From positions 186,001-250,000 of the forward strand of contig NZ_SLXQ01000005.1 in NCBI RefSeq assembly GCF_004340875.1: a DNA stretch of 64,000 bases, given 5' to 3'. How positions within the stretch are numbered: the first letter of the stretch is position 1; every line of letters begins with the position of its first letter. The notes under the pieces are model-generated. The model was not told the DNA's origin. It did not search any database and saw only the letters and a program-made list of their open reading frames with translations. The position numbers and the translations under genes were made by a program. This document shows, piece by piece, positions 29,468 to 37,420 of this stretch. Source of the stretch: Tamaricihabitans halophyticus. Lineage in GTDB: Bacteria > Actinomycetota > Actinomycetes > Mycobacteriales > Pseudonocardiaceae.

Positions 29468-30532
29468 GTGACGACGAAGGATTCGATCAGCAGCGATCCG
29501 CCCATCGCCGATCCACCCGCCGCTGGCCTGTCGATAACTGATTTGCGCAGCACGGTGGGGCTGGAGTTCGGCGACACCGCGCTGGTCGAGGCGATAGCGG
29601 GCGGGATGGCCGAGGTCGAGGCCATGCTCAGGGAGGTAGCACGCAGCGATGTGGCCTTCGTGGACGAGGCCGCGTCGCACCTGGTGCAGGCCGGTGGCAA
29701 ACGCTTTCGTCCGTTGTTCACGCTGCTTGCCGCGCAGTTCGCGGATGGATGCACGAAGGATGTGGTCACCGCTGCCGCCGCGGTTGAGCTGGTGCACCTC
29801 GCCACGCTCTATCACGACGATGTGATGGACGAGGCAACCATGCGGCGCGGTGCCGACAGTGTGAACGCGCGCTGGGACAACACGATCGCGATTCTCACCG
29901 GCGATTTCCTTTTCGCGCACGCTTCCCGGTTGGTCTCCGATCTGGGCACGGACGCCGCCCGCATCATCGCGGAAACCTTCGGTGAGCTGGTAACCGGCCA
30001 GATGCGCGAGACCGTGGGCCCTGCCGCGGATGAGGACCCCGTCGAGCACTACCTGAGCGTGATCGATCAGAAGACCGGTTCGCTGATCGCCACCTCGGGC
30101 CGCTACGGCGGCATGTTCTCCGGGGCGGATGCGGCACAGACCGATGCGCTCTACCGGTACGGCAAGATCGTCGGCGCGGCCTTCCAGATCTCGGACGATG
30201 TGATTGACATCGCATCGCCGGCGACGGAGTCCGGAAAAACGCAGGGCACGGATTTGCGGGAAGGTGTGCGCACGCTGCCGATGCTTTATGCGCTCGCCGA
30301 AGAGGGCGGCCAGGGACGGCTCACCGACCTGCTGGCTGGCCCGATCACCGACGACGCGGAGGTCGATGAGGCGCTCGCCCTGCTGCGCGACTCGCAGGGG
30401 CTCAAACGGGCAAGGGTGACGCTCGCGGACTATGCCGAGCAAGCACGCGCTGAGCTGGCCGTGCTCCCGGAGTGTTCGGCCCGGCAGGCGCTGTATGCGA
30501 TGGCTGATCACCTGGTGGCCCGCACACACTGA
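29468..30532 (+). CDS. Polyprenyl diphosphate synthase (trans, menaquinone side-chain type)
   Basis: A 354-residue all-trans prenyl elongating enzyme. The first Asp-rich motif HDDVMD is at residues 116-121 (D117, D118, D121), followed by GADSVNARWDN. The second (ISDDVIDI) has D243, D244 and D247. GGKRFRP binds isopentenyl diphosphate. The position after menJ and nuo, matching grcC1 in mycobacteria, and the overall length suggest that it makes the long menaquinone tail. Product length cannot be fixed from sequence. I prefer the GTG at 29468, after GGGAG, over an in-frame GTG 48 bases upstream. Confidence 0.92.
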   Translation: MTTKDSISSDPPIADPPAAGLSITDLRSTVGLEFGDTALVEAIAGGMAEVEAMLREVARSDVAFVDEAASHLVQAGGKRFRPLFTLLAAQFADGCTKDVVTAAAAVELVHLATLYHDDVMDEATMRRGADSVNARWDNTIAILTGDFLFAHASRLVSDLGTDAARIIAETFGELVTGQMRETVGPAADEDPVEHYLSVIDQKTGSLIATSGRYGGMFSGADAAQTDALYRYGKIVGAAFQISDDVIDIASPATESGKTQGTDLREGVRTLPMLYALAEEGGQGRLTDLLAGPITDDAEVDEALALLRDSQGLKRARVTLADYAEQARAELAVLPECSARQALYAMADHLVARTH

Positions 30533-30712
30533 GTATCCGAAGCATTGGTGCCGTGTCGGTATATCTACTCAGAGGTAGGATCATGTCCGCGATTGGTCTC
30601 CCCGGTGCGGGTGATGATCGGTTACCCGGCATGATGTCGGCCGATGTGGTGGCGTAACGCGAAGCGCTGCGTCACGCTCGCCTACTAAGGTGGTTTGCCG
30701 GATCGGCACCCT

Positions 30713-30750
30713 GTCCACCGGGCTGCTGCGGGTCCACCGGGCTGCTGCGG
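30713..30750 (+). repeat. 19-bp tandem duplication
   Basis: Two perfect copies of GTCCACCGGGCTGCTGCGG lie head to tail, about 29 bp before the start of the sunset-domain gene. It may be a replication-slippage product or a doubled binding site. The rest of the 246-bp gap (30533-30778) shows no gene. Confidence 0.75.
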
Positions 30751-30778
30751 GCGAGCGGGACAGTGGAAAGGAGTCGGA

Positions 30779-32014
30779 ATGCCGATATTCGGCCAGGTCT
30801 GGCTATGGAGCCTGCTCGCGTTCCTGGTCGGCGTGCTGCTGACCTGGCTGATGCTGGTGTTGCCGGCACGTGGTCGGATCAAGCAACTGGAGCGTTCGCT
30901 GGCCGAGGCCAACCAGTCCCAGCCGGCGTCCGCGCCAGCGTCAGCCGCTCCCGTCGCGGAGCGTTTCGAGCACCACCCATTGAGCGGGTACGACGAATGG
31001 GATGATCCGGACTGGCAGGCCGCCGGCCCGGAACCGGTCGAACAACTGCACGGTTTGGCGGCCGAGCCACCCGAGCCGCCAGGTAGGCCGCAGACCACCG
31101 AGACCCATTCGCCGGAGCCGGTGCCCGAGGAAGAGCTGGCTGCCGAGCCAGAGCCGGTCGAGCAAGGGGCTGTCGAGCAAGGGGCCGTCGAGCAAGGGGC
31201 CGTCGAGCCTGACGTAGAGCCAGCGACGTCCGAGTCCACGGAGGATGCGGTTCCGGCGCCCGCGGCTGAGCGCCCTGCCGATGCGCGGGATTGGTTCGCC
31301 GAGGTGGCGACCGACCAGGCGGAGGAGCCGCAGGACGCCAGCGAAGCGGACACCCCCGCGGATCCGGAGCCATCGATTTCCAGCAGGCTGGGCGGCAGTA
31401 GGCTTTTCGATTCGCCGGATCAGGCCGACGGGAAACCCCTCGATTCGGCGGATCCAGGCGGCGACGCACAAGAAGCGAAGCCGAGCGACCCGTTCGCCGG
31501 CCTGCCTCGACGCCCGGGTGTGGCCCCGCCCGAAGACGACGCGGAACAGACCATGGTCCTGCCAAAGCGGCAGCCGCGCCGGGCGCAGAGTGATTTCGAT
31601 CAGCCACAGCCGGCGCAGCCGATTCAGCCGGTGCAGCCTTCGATGCGGCCGATGGCACGTCGGGAGTCAGCCGAGGACAGTCAGCGGGCCGTGAGCGGCT
31701 CACTTTTCGAGCCGGTGACGCCGCCAAAGCGCGCGCGATCGGATAACCAGCAAGCGGGCGCGGTCGAGGCGCCGCAAGTCGCCCAGGCGCAGCCAGCGCC
31801 CGGCGCGCATGTTGCGCCAGGGCCTTTCGGCGAAGGCTCGGCTATGCCATTGCCGGGTGGGGCGCGGCCATCGGAGGAATTCGCGGTGAAGGCGAGCGTT
31901 ACCGCGCTGCGCTACTGTACCGCGGATTCGCCGGAGTTCAGCCGGATCGTTGCCGAAGTATGGTTCCGCAGCGCGGAAGACGCGGAGCGAGTGGGTTTCC
32001 GACCGCTCGCCTGA
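30779..32014 (+). CDS. Membrane-anchored protein with C-terminal ArfC-type sunset domain
   Basis: A 411-residue protein with a strong AAAGGAG ribosome binding site before the ATG at 30779. Residues 8-28 form one membrane helix (LWSLLAFLVGVLLTWLMLVL). The middle 300 or so residues are disordered and rich in Pro, Glu, Gln and Ala. They include three exact copies of VEQGA encoded by 15-bp repeats (31157-31201). The last 45 residues (EEFAVKASVTALRYCTADSP, then AEVWFRSAEDAERVGF) match the small sunset domain found at the end of ArfC-like channel accessory proteins. Probably an envelope-associated scaffold. Function not established. Confidence 0.72.
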   Translation: MPIFGQVWLWSLLAFLVGVLLTWLMLVLPARGRIKQLERSLAEANQSQPASAPASAAPVAERFEHHPLSGYDEWDDPDWQAAGPEPVEQLHGLAAEPPEPPGRPQTTETHSPEPVPEEELAAEPEPVEQGAVEQGAVEQGAVEPDVEPATSESTEDAVPAPAAERPADARDWFAEVATDQAEEPQDASEADTPADPEPSISSRLGGSRLFDSPDQADGKPLDSADPGGDAQEAKPSDPFAGLPRRPGVAPPEDDAEQTMVLPKRQPRRAQSDFDQPQPAQPIQPVQPSMRPMARRESAEDSQRAVSGSLFEPVTPPKRARSDNQQAGAVEAPQVAQAQPAPGAHVAPGPFGEGSAMPLPGGARPSEEFAVKASVTALRYCTADSPEFSRIVAEVWFRSAEDAERVGFRPLA

Positions 32015-32087
32015 GTGCTTTCCCGGCCGCTACCCTTGCCGCACGCGGGTCGAACCGGTTCGCGTAGCACGGACGAGGGGTTCGAAT

Positions 32088-33353
32088 ATGGCGACCGATC
32101 TTGCCGCTGCCGCCGCGATTCTTGGCGATCCAAACTCTTATGCGAATGAACACCGGCTGCACGAGGCCTGCGCGATGCTGCGTCGTGATTCGCCGGTGCA
32201 CTGGGCTGAACCCGAGTGGGCCTACCCGTTCTGGGCGATCACCAAACATGCGGATGTCCAGGAAGTCGAGCGTAACCACGAAATATTCCGGAACTCGCCG
32301 CGTTCGGTACTTACCCGCAAGGAGATGGATGATCTTCGCGAGCAACAAGGTGAGTACATCCGTTCGCTGGTACACATGGACAATCCGGATCACAAGGTTT
32401 ACCGGGCGATCGGCGCGGACTGGTTCAACCCCAGGGCAATGCGCAAACTTCAGCTGCGGGTCGATGAGCTCGCGGCGAACTATGTGGATCGGATGGCCGA
32501 GCTCGGCGGGAAATGCGATTTCGTCGCTGATGTGGCGGTGCACTACCCGCTTTACGTGATCCTGTCATTGCTCGGGTTGCCGGAGAGCGATTTCCCGCGG
32601 ATGCTGCAACTGACCCAGGAGTTGTTTGGTGGGGCCGATCCGGACCGTCGGCGGGGCGAGTCGCAGGCCGACCTGATGGCGCCGCTGATGGATTTCTTCA
32701 ACTATTTCAACGAGTTGACTCGGGCGCGGCGGCAGTCGCCCACCGATGATCTCGCCTCGGCGATCGCCAATGCGGCGCCAGGCGGCGAGTACCTGAGCGA
32801 TCTGGATGCCGCCTCGTACTACGTGATCGTGGCAACGGCAGGGCACGATACGACCAGTTCCAGCATCGCCGGCGGGCTGCACGCCTTGCTGACACATCCG
32901 GAGCAGCTGGCCAAACTTCGCGCGGAGCCGGCGCTGTTGCCGACCGCGGTCGAGGAGATGATCCGCTGGGTCACCCCGGTGAAGTCGTTCATGCGTACCG
33001 CGGTCGAGGACTACAGCCTGCGCGATGTGCGGATTCATGCTGGGGAGTCGGTACTGCTTTCCTATCCTTCGGCGAACCGGGACGAGGACGTGTTCGAGGA
33101 TCCGTTCACGTTCGACATCGCGCGTAACCCGAATCGGCACCTCGCCTTCGGTACGGGTGTGCACTACTGCTTAGGTGCCGCGCTGGCTCGGATGGAGGCG
33201 CGGTCGCTGTTCGCCGCGCTGCTGCCGCGACTACGCGACATTGAGCTGGCCGGCGAACCGCGGCAGGTGGTCACCACGTTCGTGGGCGGCCTCAAGTACC
33301 TGCCGATCCGCTACCAGCTCAACCCTTCGGTATTTCAACGGTTAGCCCGCTGA
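32088..33353 (+). CDS. Cytochrome P450
   Basis: A 421-residue soluble bacterial P450. The I-helix oxygen-activation motif AGHDTT is at residues 251-256, the K-helix ExxR is in VEEMIRW, and the haem loop FGTGVHYCLG places the axial thiolate at C361. The substrate is not predictable. Electrons would come from a ferredoxin/reductase pair, and no ferredoxin gene is adjacent. The ATG at 32088 follows GAGGGG. The last residues (QRLAR and the stop) are encoded inside a dispersed repeat element, so the C-terminal end after IRYQLNPSVF is probably acquired. Confidence 0.93.
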   Translation: MATDLAAAAAILGDPNSYANEHRLHEACAMLRRDSPVHWAEPEWAYPFWAITKHADVQEVERNHEIFRNSPRSVLTRKEMDDLREQQGEYIRSLVHMDNPDHKVYRAIGADWFNPRAMRKLQLRVDELAANYVDRMAELGGKCDFVADVAVHYPLYVILSLLGLPESDFPRMLQLTQELFGGADPDRRRGESQADLMAPLMDFFNYFNELTRARRQSPTDDLASAIANAAPGGEYLSDLDAASYYVIVATAGHDTTSSSIAGGLHALLTHPEQLAKLRAEPALLPTAVEEMIRWVTPVKSFMRTAVEDYSLRDVRIHAGESVLLSYPSANRDEDVFEDPFTFDIARNPNRHLAFGTGVHYCLGAALARMEARSLFAALLPRLRDIELAGEPRQVVTTFVGGLKYLPIRYQLNPSVFQRLAR

Positions 33354-33358
33354 ACGCG
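33335..33358 (-). repeat. Dispersed palindromic element, locus 5 (overlaps P450 3' end)
   Basis: One copy in reverse orientation. It supplies the last five sense codons and the TGA stop of the P450 gene (CAA CGG TTA GCC CGC TGA) and ends three bases before the korB stop on the opposite strand, bridging two convergent genes. Confidence 0.88.
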
Positions 33359-33360
33359 AA

Positions 33361-34425
33361 CTAGCTGACCGTCCAGGTGTCGTTGCCGCGGATCAAGCTT
33401 TGCAGGTCAGCCGGTTTGGCCTCGGCAGCCTGTGCGGTCTGCGCCCTTGCCGCGTCGTCGTAGGTCGTGCGCGGCGCGTTGCGGAATACGCCCGTAACGG
33501 TATGCGTGAGCGCCTGGTCGCCAAGCCGGGACAGCGCGAAAGCATACGTCGGGTCGTCCGTTGTGGCGTCGTGTACCACGAGCCCTTCCTCGCCGACTTC
33601 GCTGACCTTCGCGACGTCCAGCCCGCCGAAACCCGACCGTACGACGCCGTACTCGCCATCCGGCCCGAACCGGATCGGCTCGCCGTCGGTCAGCGGGATG
33701 ATCCGCCGCGCCGCCTCATCGCGATCCTTCAGCACATCGAACGCGCCATCGTTGAAGATCGGGCAGTTCTGGTAGATCTCGACCAGCGCGCTACCGCGAT
33801 GCTCGGCAGCCTGCCGCAACACCTCGGTCAGCCCCTTCTTGTCCGAGTCCAACGCGCGCGCTACGAATGTCGCTTCCGCGCCCAGAGCCAGGGAAATCGG
33901 ATTGAACGGATGGTCCAGCGATCCCATCGGGGTCGACTTGGTGACCTTGCCTTCCTCGGAAGTGGGCGAGTACTGCCCCTTGGTCAATCCGTAGATCCGG
34001 TTGTTGAACAGCAGAATCTTCAGGTTCACGTTGCGGCGCAGCGTGTGGATCAGGTGATTGCCGCCGATCGAAAGCGCGTCCCCATCCCCGGTGACGACCC
34101 AGACACTCAGATCGGGGCGGGTCACCGCGAGCCCGGTGGCGATTGCCGGCGCACGCCCGTGAATCGAGTGCATCCCGTAGGTGTTCAGGTAGTACGGGAA
34201 GCGGCTGGAGCAGCCGATGCCGGAGACGAAGACGATGTTCTCGCGTTTGAGGCCCAGCTCAGGAAGGAACGCCTGCACCGCGTTCAGCACGATGTAGTCG
34301 CCGCAGCCCGGACACCAGCGAACTTCCTGGTCGGACTTGTAGTCCTTGGCTTTCTGCGGCTCGTCGGTGGTCGGCACGTCGGCGAGCCCGCCAAGCTGGG
34401 GCAAGCCCAGGTCGATCGCGGTCAT
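33361..34425 (-). CDS. korB: 2-oxoacid:ferredoxin oxidoreductase subunit beta
   Basis: A 354-residue thiamine-diphosphate subunit that, with KorA, oxidatively decarboxylates a 2-oxoacid (most likely 2-oxoglutarate) to the acyl-CoA and reduces ferredoxin. WCPGCGDY (C38, C41) and GIGCSSRFPYY (C72) supply [4Fe-4S] ligands. TGDGDALSIGGNH (residues 112-124) is the ThDP/Mg motif. In actinobacteria this enzyme can bypass or replace 2-oxoglutarate dehydrogenase. It overlaps korA by four bases and converges on the P450 gene. Confidence 0.94.
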   Translation of the reverse strand: MTAIDLGLPQLGGLADVPTTDEPQKAKDYKSDQEVRWCPGCGDYIVLNAVQAFLPELGLKRENIVFVSGIGCSSRFPYYLNTYGMHSIHGRAPAIATGLAVTRPDLSVWVVTGDGDALSIGGNHLIHTLRRNVNLKILLFNNRIYGLTKGQYSPTSEEGKVTKSTPMGSLDHPFNPISLALGAEATFVARALDSDKKGLTEVLRQAAEHRGSALVEIYQNCPIFNDGAFDVLKDRDEAARRIIPLTDGEPIRFGPDGEYGVVRSGFGGLDVAKVSEVGEEGLVVHDATTDDPTYAFALSRLGDQALTHTVTGVFRNAPRTTYDDAARAQTAQAAEAKPADLQSLIRGNDTWTVS

Positions 34426-36323
34426 GCCTTGGTCTCCTTGGCTCCGGTGACGATATCGGTGAATACGCCTTGCAGTTCTTCGGCTTTGAACGGCAGGCCG
34501 GCGACCTTGGTGTAACTGACTACGTCCACCAGGTACCTGGCCCTGAGCAGCAATGCCAGCTGGCCCAGGTTCATTTCCGGCACGACGACCCGGTCGTAGC
34601 TGGCGAGTACGTCGCCGAGGTTCGCCGGAAGTGGATTGAGGTGACGCAGATGCGCCTGTGCGATCGGCATACCGCGCGCCCGTACCCGGCGGCAGGCTGC
34701 GCCAATGGGGCCGAAGCTCGAGCCCCAGCCGAGCGCGAGCACGCGTGCTTCGCCATTGCTGGGGTCATCGACGGTCAGGTCCGGCACCGTGACGCCATCG
34801 ATCTTCGCTTGCCGCAGGCGAACCATCTTGTCGTGGTTATCCGGGTCGTACGAGATATTGCCCGAGCCGTCCTGCTTTTCCAGCCCGCCAATGCGGTGCT
34901 GCAGATCGGCGGTGCCGGGAATAGCCCATTCGCGGGCCAGCGTTTCCGGATCGCGCACATAGGGCCAGAATTCGCCCGAACCGTCTGGCGCATTCGGCTC
35001 GGTGGCAAACCGCACCGAAAGGTCCGGCAGGTCCGCGACATCCGGGATCAGCCACGGCTCCGAGCCGTTCGCGATCGCGCCGTCGGAGAGCAGCAGGACC
35101 GGCGTCCGGTAGGTCAGGGCGATCCGCGTCGCCTCGAGTGCGATATCGAAACAGTCCGCCGGCGAGCAGGGCGCCACAATCGGCACTGGCGATTCGCTGT
35201 TGCGGCCGAACATCGCCTGCAGCAGATCGGCCTGCTCGGTTTTGGTCGGCAATCCAGTGGACGGCCCGCCGCGCTGCACATCGATCACGACCAGCGGGAG
35301 CTCGGTCATCACGCCGAGCCCGATGGTTTCCGACTTCAGCGCGACACCGGGGCCAGAGGTGGAGGTCACGCCGAGCGCGCCGCCATAGCTGGCGCCGAGC
35401 GCGGCGCCGATCCCGGCGATCTCGTCCTCGGCCTGGAAGGTCAGGATCCCGAAGTTCTTGTGCTTGCTCAGCTCATGCAGCACATCGCTTGCCGGCGTGA
35501 TCGGGTAGGTGCCGACGAGCACCGGTAGCTTTGCCTGCTGTCCGGCGGCGACCACGCCGTAAGCCAGCGCGGTGTTGCCGGTGATCTGCCGGTAGGTACC
35601 TTGCGCCAGCTTGGCTGGCGCGACCTCGTAGGTGACCGAGAACGCCTCGGTCGTCTCGCCGTAGTTCCAGCCGGCTCGGAACGCGAGGATGTTCGCCTCG
35701 GCCAGTTCGGGCTTCTTACCGAACTTCTCCCGCAGGAACCGTTCGGTGCCCTCGGTCGGCCGGTGATACATCCAGGAAAGCAGCCCCAGCGCGAACATGT
35801 TCTTGCACCGGTCGGCGTCCTTCTTGCCCAACCCGGTATCGGCGAGTGCACCCTGGGTCAGCGTGCCCATGGCGACCTGGTGCAGCTGGAACTTGTCCAA
35901 CGAGTCATCCTCGAGCGGATTCGACTCGTAGCCGACCTTGGCCAGGTTCCGCTTGTTGAACTCGTCGGTGTTCACGATGACCGTCCCGCCATGCGGGACG
36001 TCCCCGATATTCGCCTTCAGCGCGGCTGGGTTCATCGCGACGAGCACATCTGGCCGATCGCCTGGGGTCAGAATGTCGTAGTCGGCGAAGTGCAGCTGGA
36101 AACTGGAAACGCCAGGCAGCGTGCCCTGTGGAGCGCGGATCTCCGCCGGAAAGTTGGGCAGTGTCGCCAGGTCGTTGCCGAACGCCGCCGCCTCGGAGGT
36201 GAACCGGTCTCCGGTGAGTTGCATACCGTCTCCGGAGTCCCCAGCGAACCGGATAACGACACGGTCGACCTTGCGTACGTCGCTGACGGCTACCGACTGG
36301 CCGCCGTCGACATTGGTACTCAT
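34422..36323 (-). CDS. korA: 2-oxoacid:ferredoxin oxidoreductase subunit alpha (gamma-alpha fusion)
   Basis: A 633-residue protein. The N-terminal gamma domain (VIRFAGDSGDGMQ at residues 23-35) is fused to the pyrimidine-binding alpha domain (from about 250, with GTYPITPASDVLHEL, then FQAEDEIAGIGAALGASYGG and TSTSGPGVALKSETIGLG). A C-terminal transketolase-like domain follows. This fused form is the usual actinobacterial KorA. The ATG at 36323 is followed upstream by a 190-bp non-coding region with a possible iron-regulator box. Confidence 0.94.
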   Translation of the reverse strand: MSTNVDGGQSVAVSDVRKVDRVVIRFAGDSGDGMQLTGDRFTSEAAAFGNDLATLPNFPAEIRAPQGTLPGVSSFQLHFADYDILTPGDRPDVLVAMNPAALKANIGDVPHGGTVIVNTDEFNKRNLAKVGYESNPLEDDSLDKFQLHQVAMGTLTQGALADTGLGKKDADRCKNMFALGLLSWMYHRPTEGTERFLREKFGKKPELAEANILAFRAGWNYGETTEAFSVTYEVAPAKLAQGTYRQITGNTALAYGVVAAGQQAKLPVLVGTYPITPASDVLHELSKHKNFGILTFQAEDEIAGIGAALGASYGGALGVTSTSGPGVALKSETIGLGVMTELPLVVIDVQRGGPSTGLPTKTEQADLLQAMFGRNSESPVPIVAPCSPADCFDIALEATRIALTYRTPVLLLSDGAIANGSEPWLIPDVADLPDLSVRFATEPNAPDGSGEFWPYVRDPETLAREWAIPGTADLQHRIGGLEKQDGSGNISYDPDNHDKMVRLRQAKIDGVTVPDLTVDDPSNGEARVLALGWGSSFGPIGAACRRVRARGMPIAQAHLRHLNPLPANLGDVLASYDRVVVPEMNLGQLALLLRARYLVDVVSYTKVAGLPFKAEELQGVFTDIVTGAKETKA

Positions 36324-36381
36324 CGGCTCGCGAATCCCTCTTCTCTCGCTGCGCCTTTGCTTATCCTGCGGTAAGGCCAGC

Positions 36382-36400
36382 CTTGGTTAGGCCATCCTTT
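36382..36400. promoter_or_regulatory. Possible IdeR/DtxR-like box upstream of korA
   Basis: CTTGGTTAGGCCATCCTTT matches 13 of 19 positions of the IdeR/DtxR consensus TTAGGTTAGSCTAACCTAA, with the left half GGTTAGGC intact. It lies 59-77 bp upstream of the korA start on the sense side. KorB needs an iron-sulphur cluster, so iron control would make sense. The match is partial and may be chance. Confidence 0.3.
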
Positions 36401-36513
36401 GATGTTAGACCTACTTCGAAGTTAAGCGTTCGGCGTGTCACTGTCTGGGAAAGCGGTACAGGTCACAATCCGAACCGGTTTACGTACCGATCAAGTGTGG
36501 CTGATCCGCTTGG

Positions 36514-37305
36514 TTAGTCGGGTCTGGTTGCCGGCGAGTCCTGTTGACCGGCCGAGCTTGTGCTGGCGCGCAGCCGGGCAAGGCGCTCGGTGAACTCCGG
36601 CGAGTTCAGGGTTTCCACCTGCTTGGCGAGCTCGAGCCGGACCGCCGCGTCGTGGTCAGGCAACGTCCGGGTGTGTTGCATCGTCCGCTTGGTGGTGCGC
36701 AGCAGTTCCCGTGGCGCGGCGGCCGCGCCGGCGGCCAGTTCGATCGCGCCGTCCAGCAACTCGCCGTGCGTGCCGGACACCACGCGGTGCGCCAGGCCAG
36801 CGCGGTAGGCCTCGTCCGCGTCCATGACCTGGCTGAACAGGGTGATCGCGGCGGCGGTCTGGGCATCTACCGCGCGCTGCAGCATCCAGGTCATCCCGCC
36901 GCCCGGATGAATACCCAGCTTCATGAAGCGCGCGTCGAACCGGGCGTCCGTTCCGGCGAGGCGCACATCACAGGCGAGCGCGAGATTCAGCCCTGCGCCG
37001 ACCGCGGGCCCGCCGACCGCGGCGATCGTAGGCAGGGAGCTGTCCGCGACCGCGAGGAAGCCCGCGTAGATGCGTCGCAGGCCGTCCTCGGTCGCGGTGC
37101 CGAGCGCGGCGAGATTGGCGCCCGCGCAAAACGCCGGCGGGGTGCCGGTGACCACCATCGCGTGTACCGAAGGATCCGTTTCGCAGGTAGTGACCGCGTC
37201 GGCGAGCTGCGCGGATAGCTCGAGGGTCAGTGCATTGCGCGTATCTGGCGCGTGCACGGTGAGCACCGCCACCGCGCCCGATCGCTCGATGTGTACCGAG
37301 TCCAT
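36514..37305 (-). CDS. Enoyl-CoA hydratase/isomerase (crotonase) family protein lacking the catalytic glutamates
   Basis: A 263-residue crotonase-fold protein. The oxyanion-hole segments are present (AFCAGANLAALG and VGGPAVGAGLNLALACDVRL). The two Glu residues that carry out hydration in classic enzymes are missing: the GGGxELA motif reads GAGLNLA, and the second position falls in KLGIHPGGGMTW with no acid. It may therefore be an isomerase, a thioesterase-like or C-C hydrolase, or a hydratase with altered chemistry. The gene stands alone between korA and the repeat array. Confidence 0.82.
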   Translation of the reverse strand: MDSVHIERSGAVAVLTVHAPDTRNALTLELSAQLADAVTTCETDPSVHAMVVTGTPPAFCAGANLAALGTATEDGLRRIYAGFLAVADSSLPTIAAVGGPAVGAGLNLALACDVRLAGTDARFDARFMKLGIHPGGGMTWMLQRAVDAQTAAAITLFSQVMDADEAYRAGLAHRVVSGTHGELLDGAIELAAGAAAAPRELLRTTKRTMQHTRTLPDHDAAVRLELAKQVETLNSPEFTERLARLRASTSSAGQQDSPATRPD

Positions 37306-37331
37306 CCCGGCATCCTGGCATGCGTCCCGCC

Positions 37332-37420
37332 CACGTTCAGCGGGCTAACCGTTGATCAGAACACGCGTTTAGCGGGCTGAACGTTGATTCGGGCGCGCGT
37401 TCAGCGGGCTAAACGTGGTT
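37332..37420 (+). repeat. Dispersed palindromic element, locus 6 (three copies)
   Basis: Three direct copies at 37332-37356, 37364-37388 and 37396-37420 with a strict 32-bp period. The third overlaps the 3' end of the minus-strand DDAH-like gene and provides its TAG stop and the codon before it. Confidence 0.88.

Noticed and set aside
34470-35528. Open frame of 352 codons on the plus strand opposite korA
   Set aside because: Fully antisense to a well-conserved gene and low-complexity in composition; a codon-bias shadow.
37332-37420. CRISPR array, because of three direct repeats at 32-bp spacing
   Set aside because: Repeats of about 24 bp leave only 7-8 bp between them, spacers are too short, the same repeat is scattered at seven other loci, and no cas gene is present.
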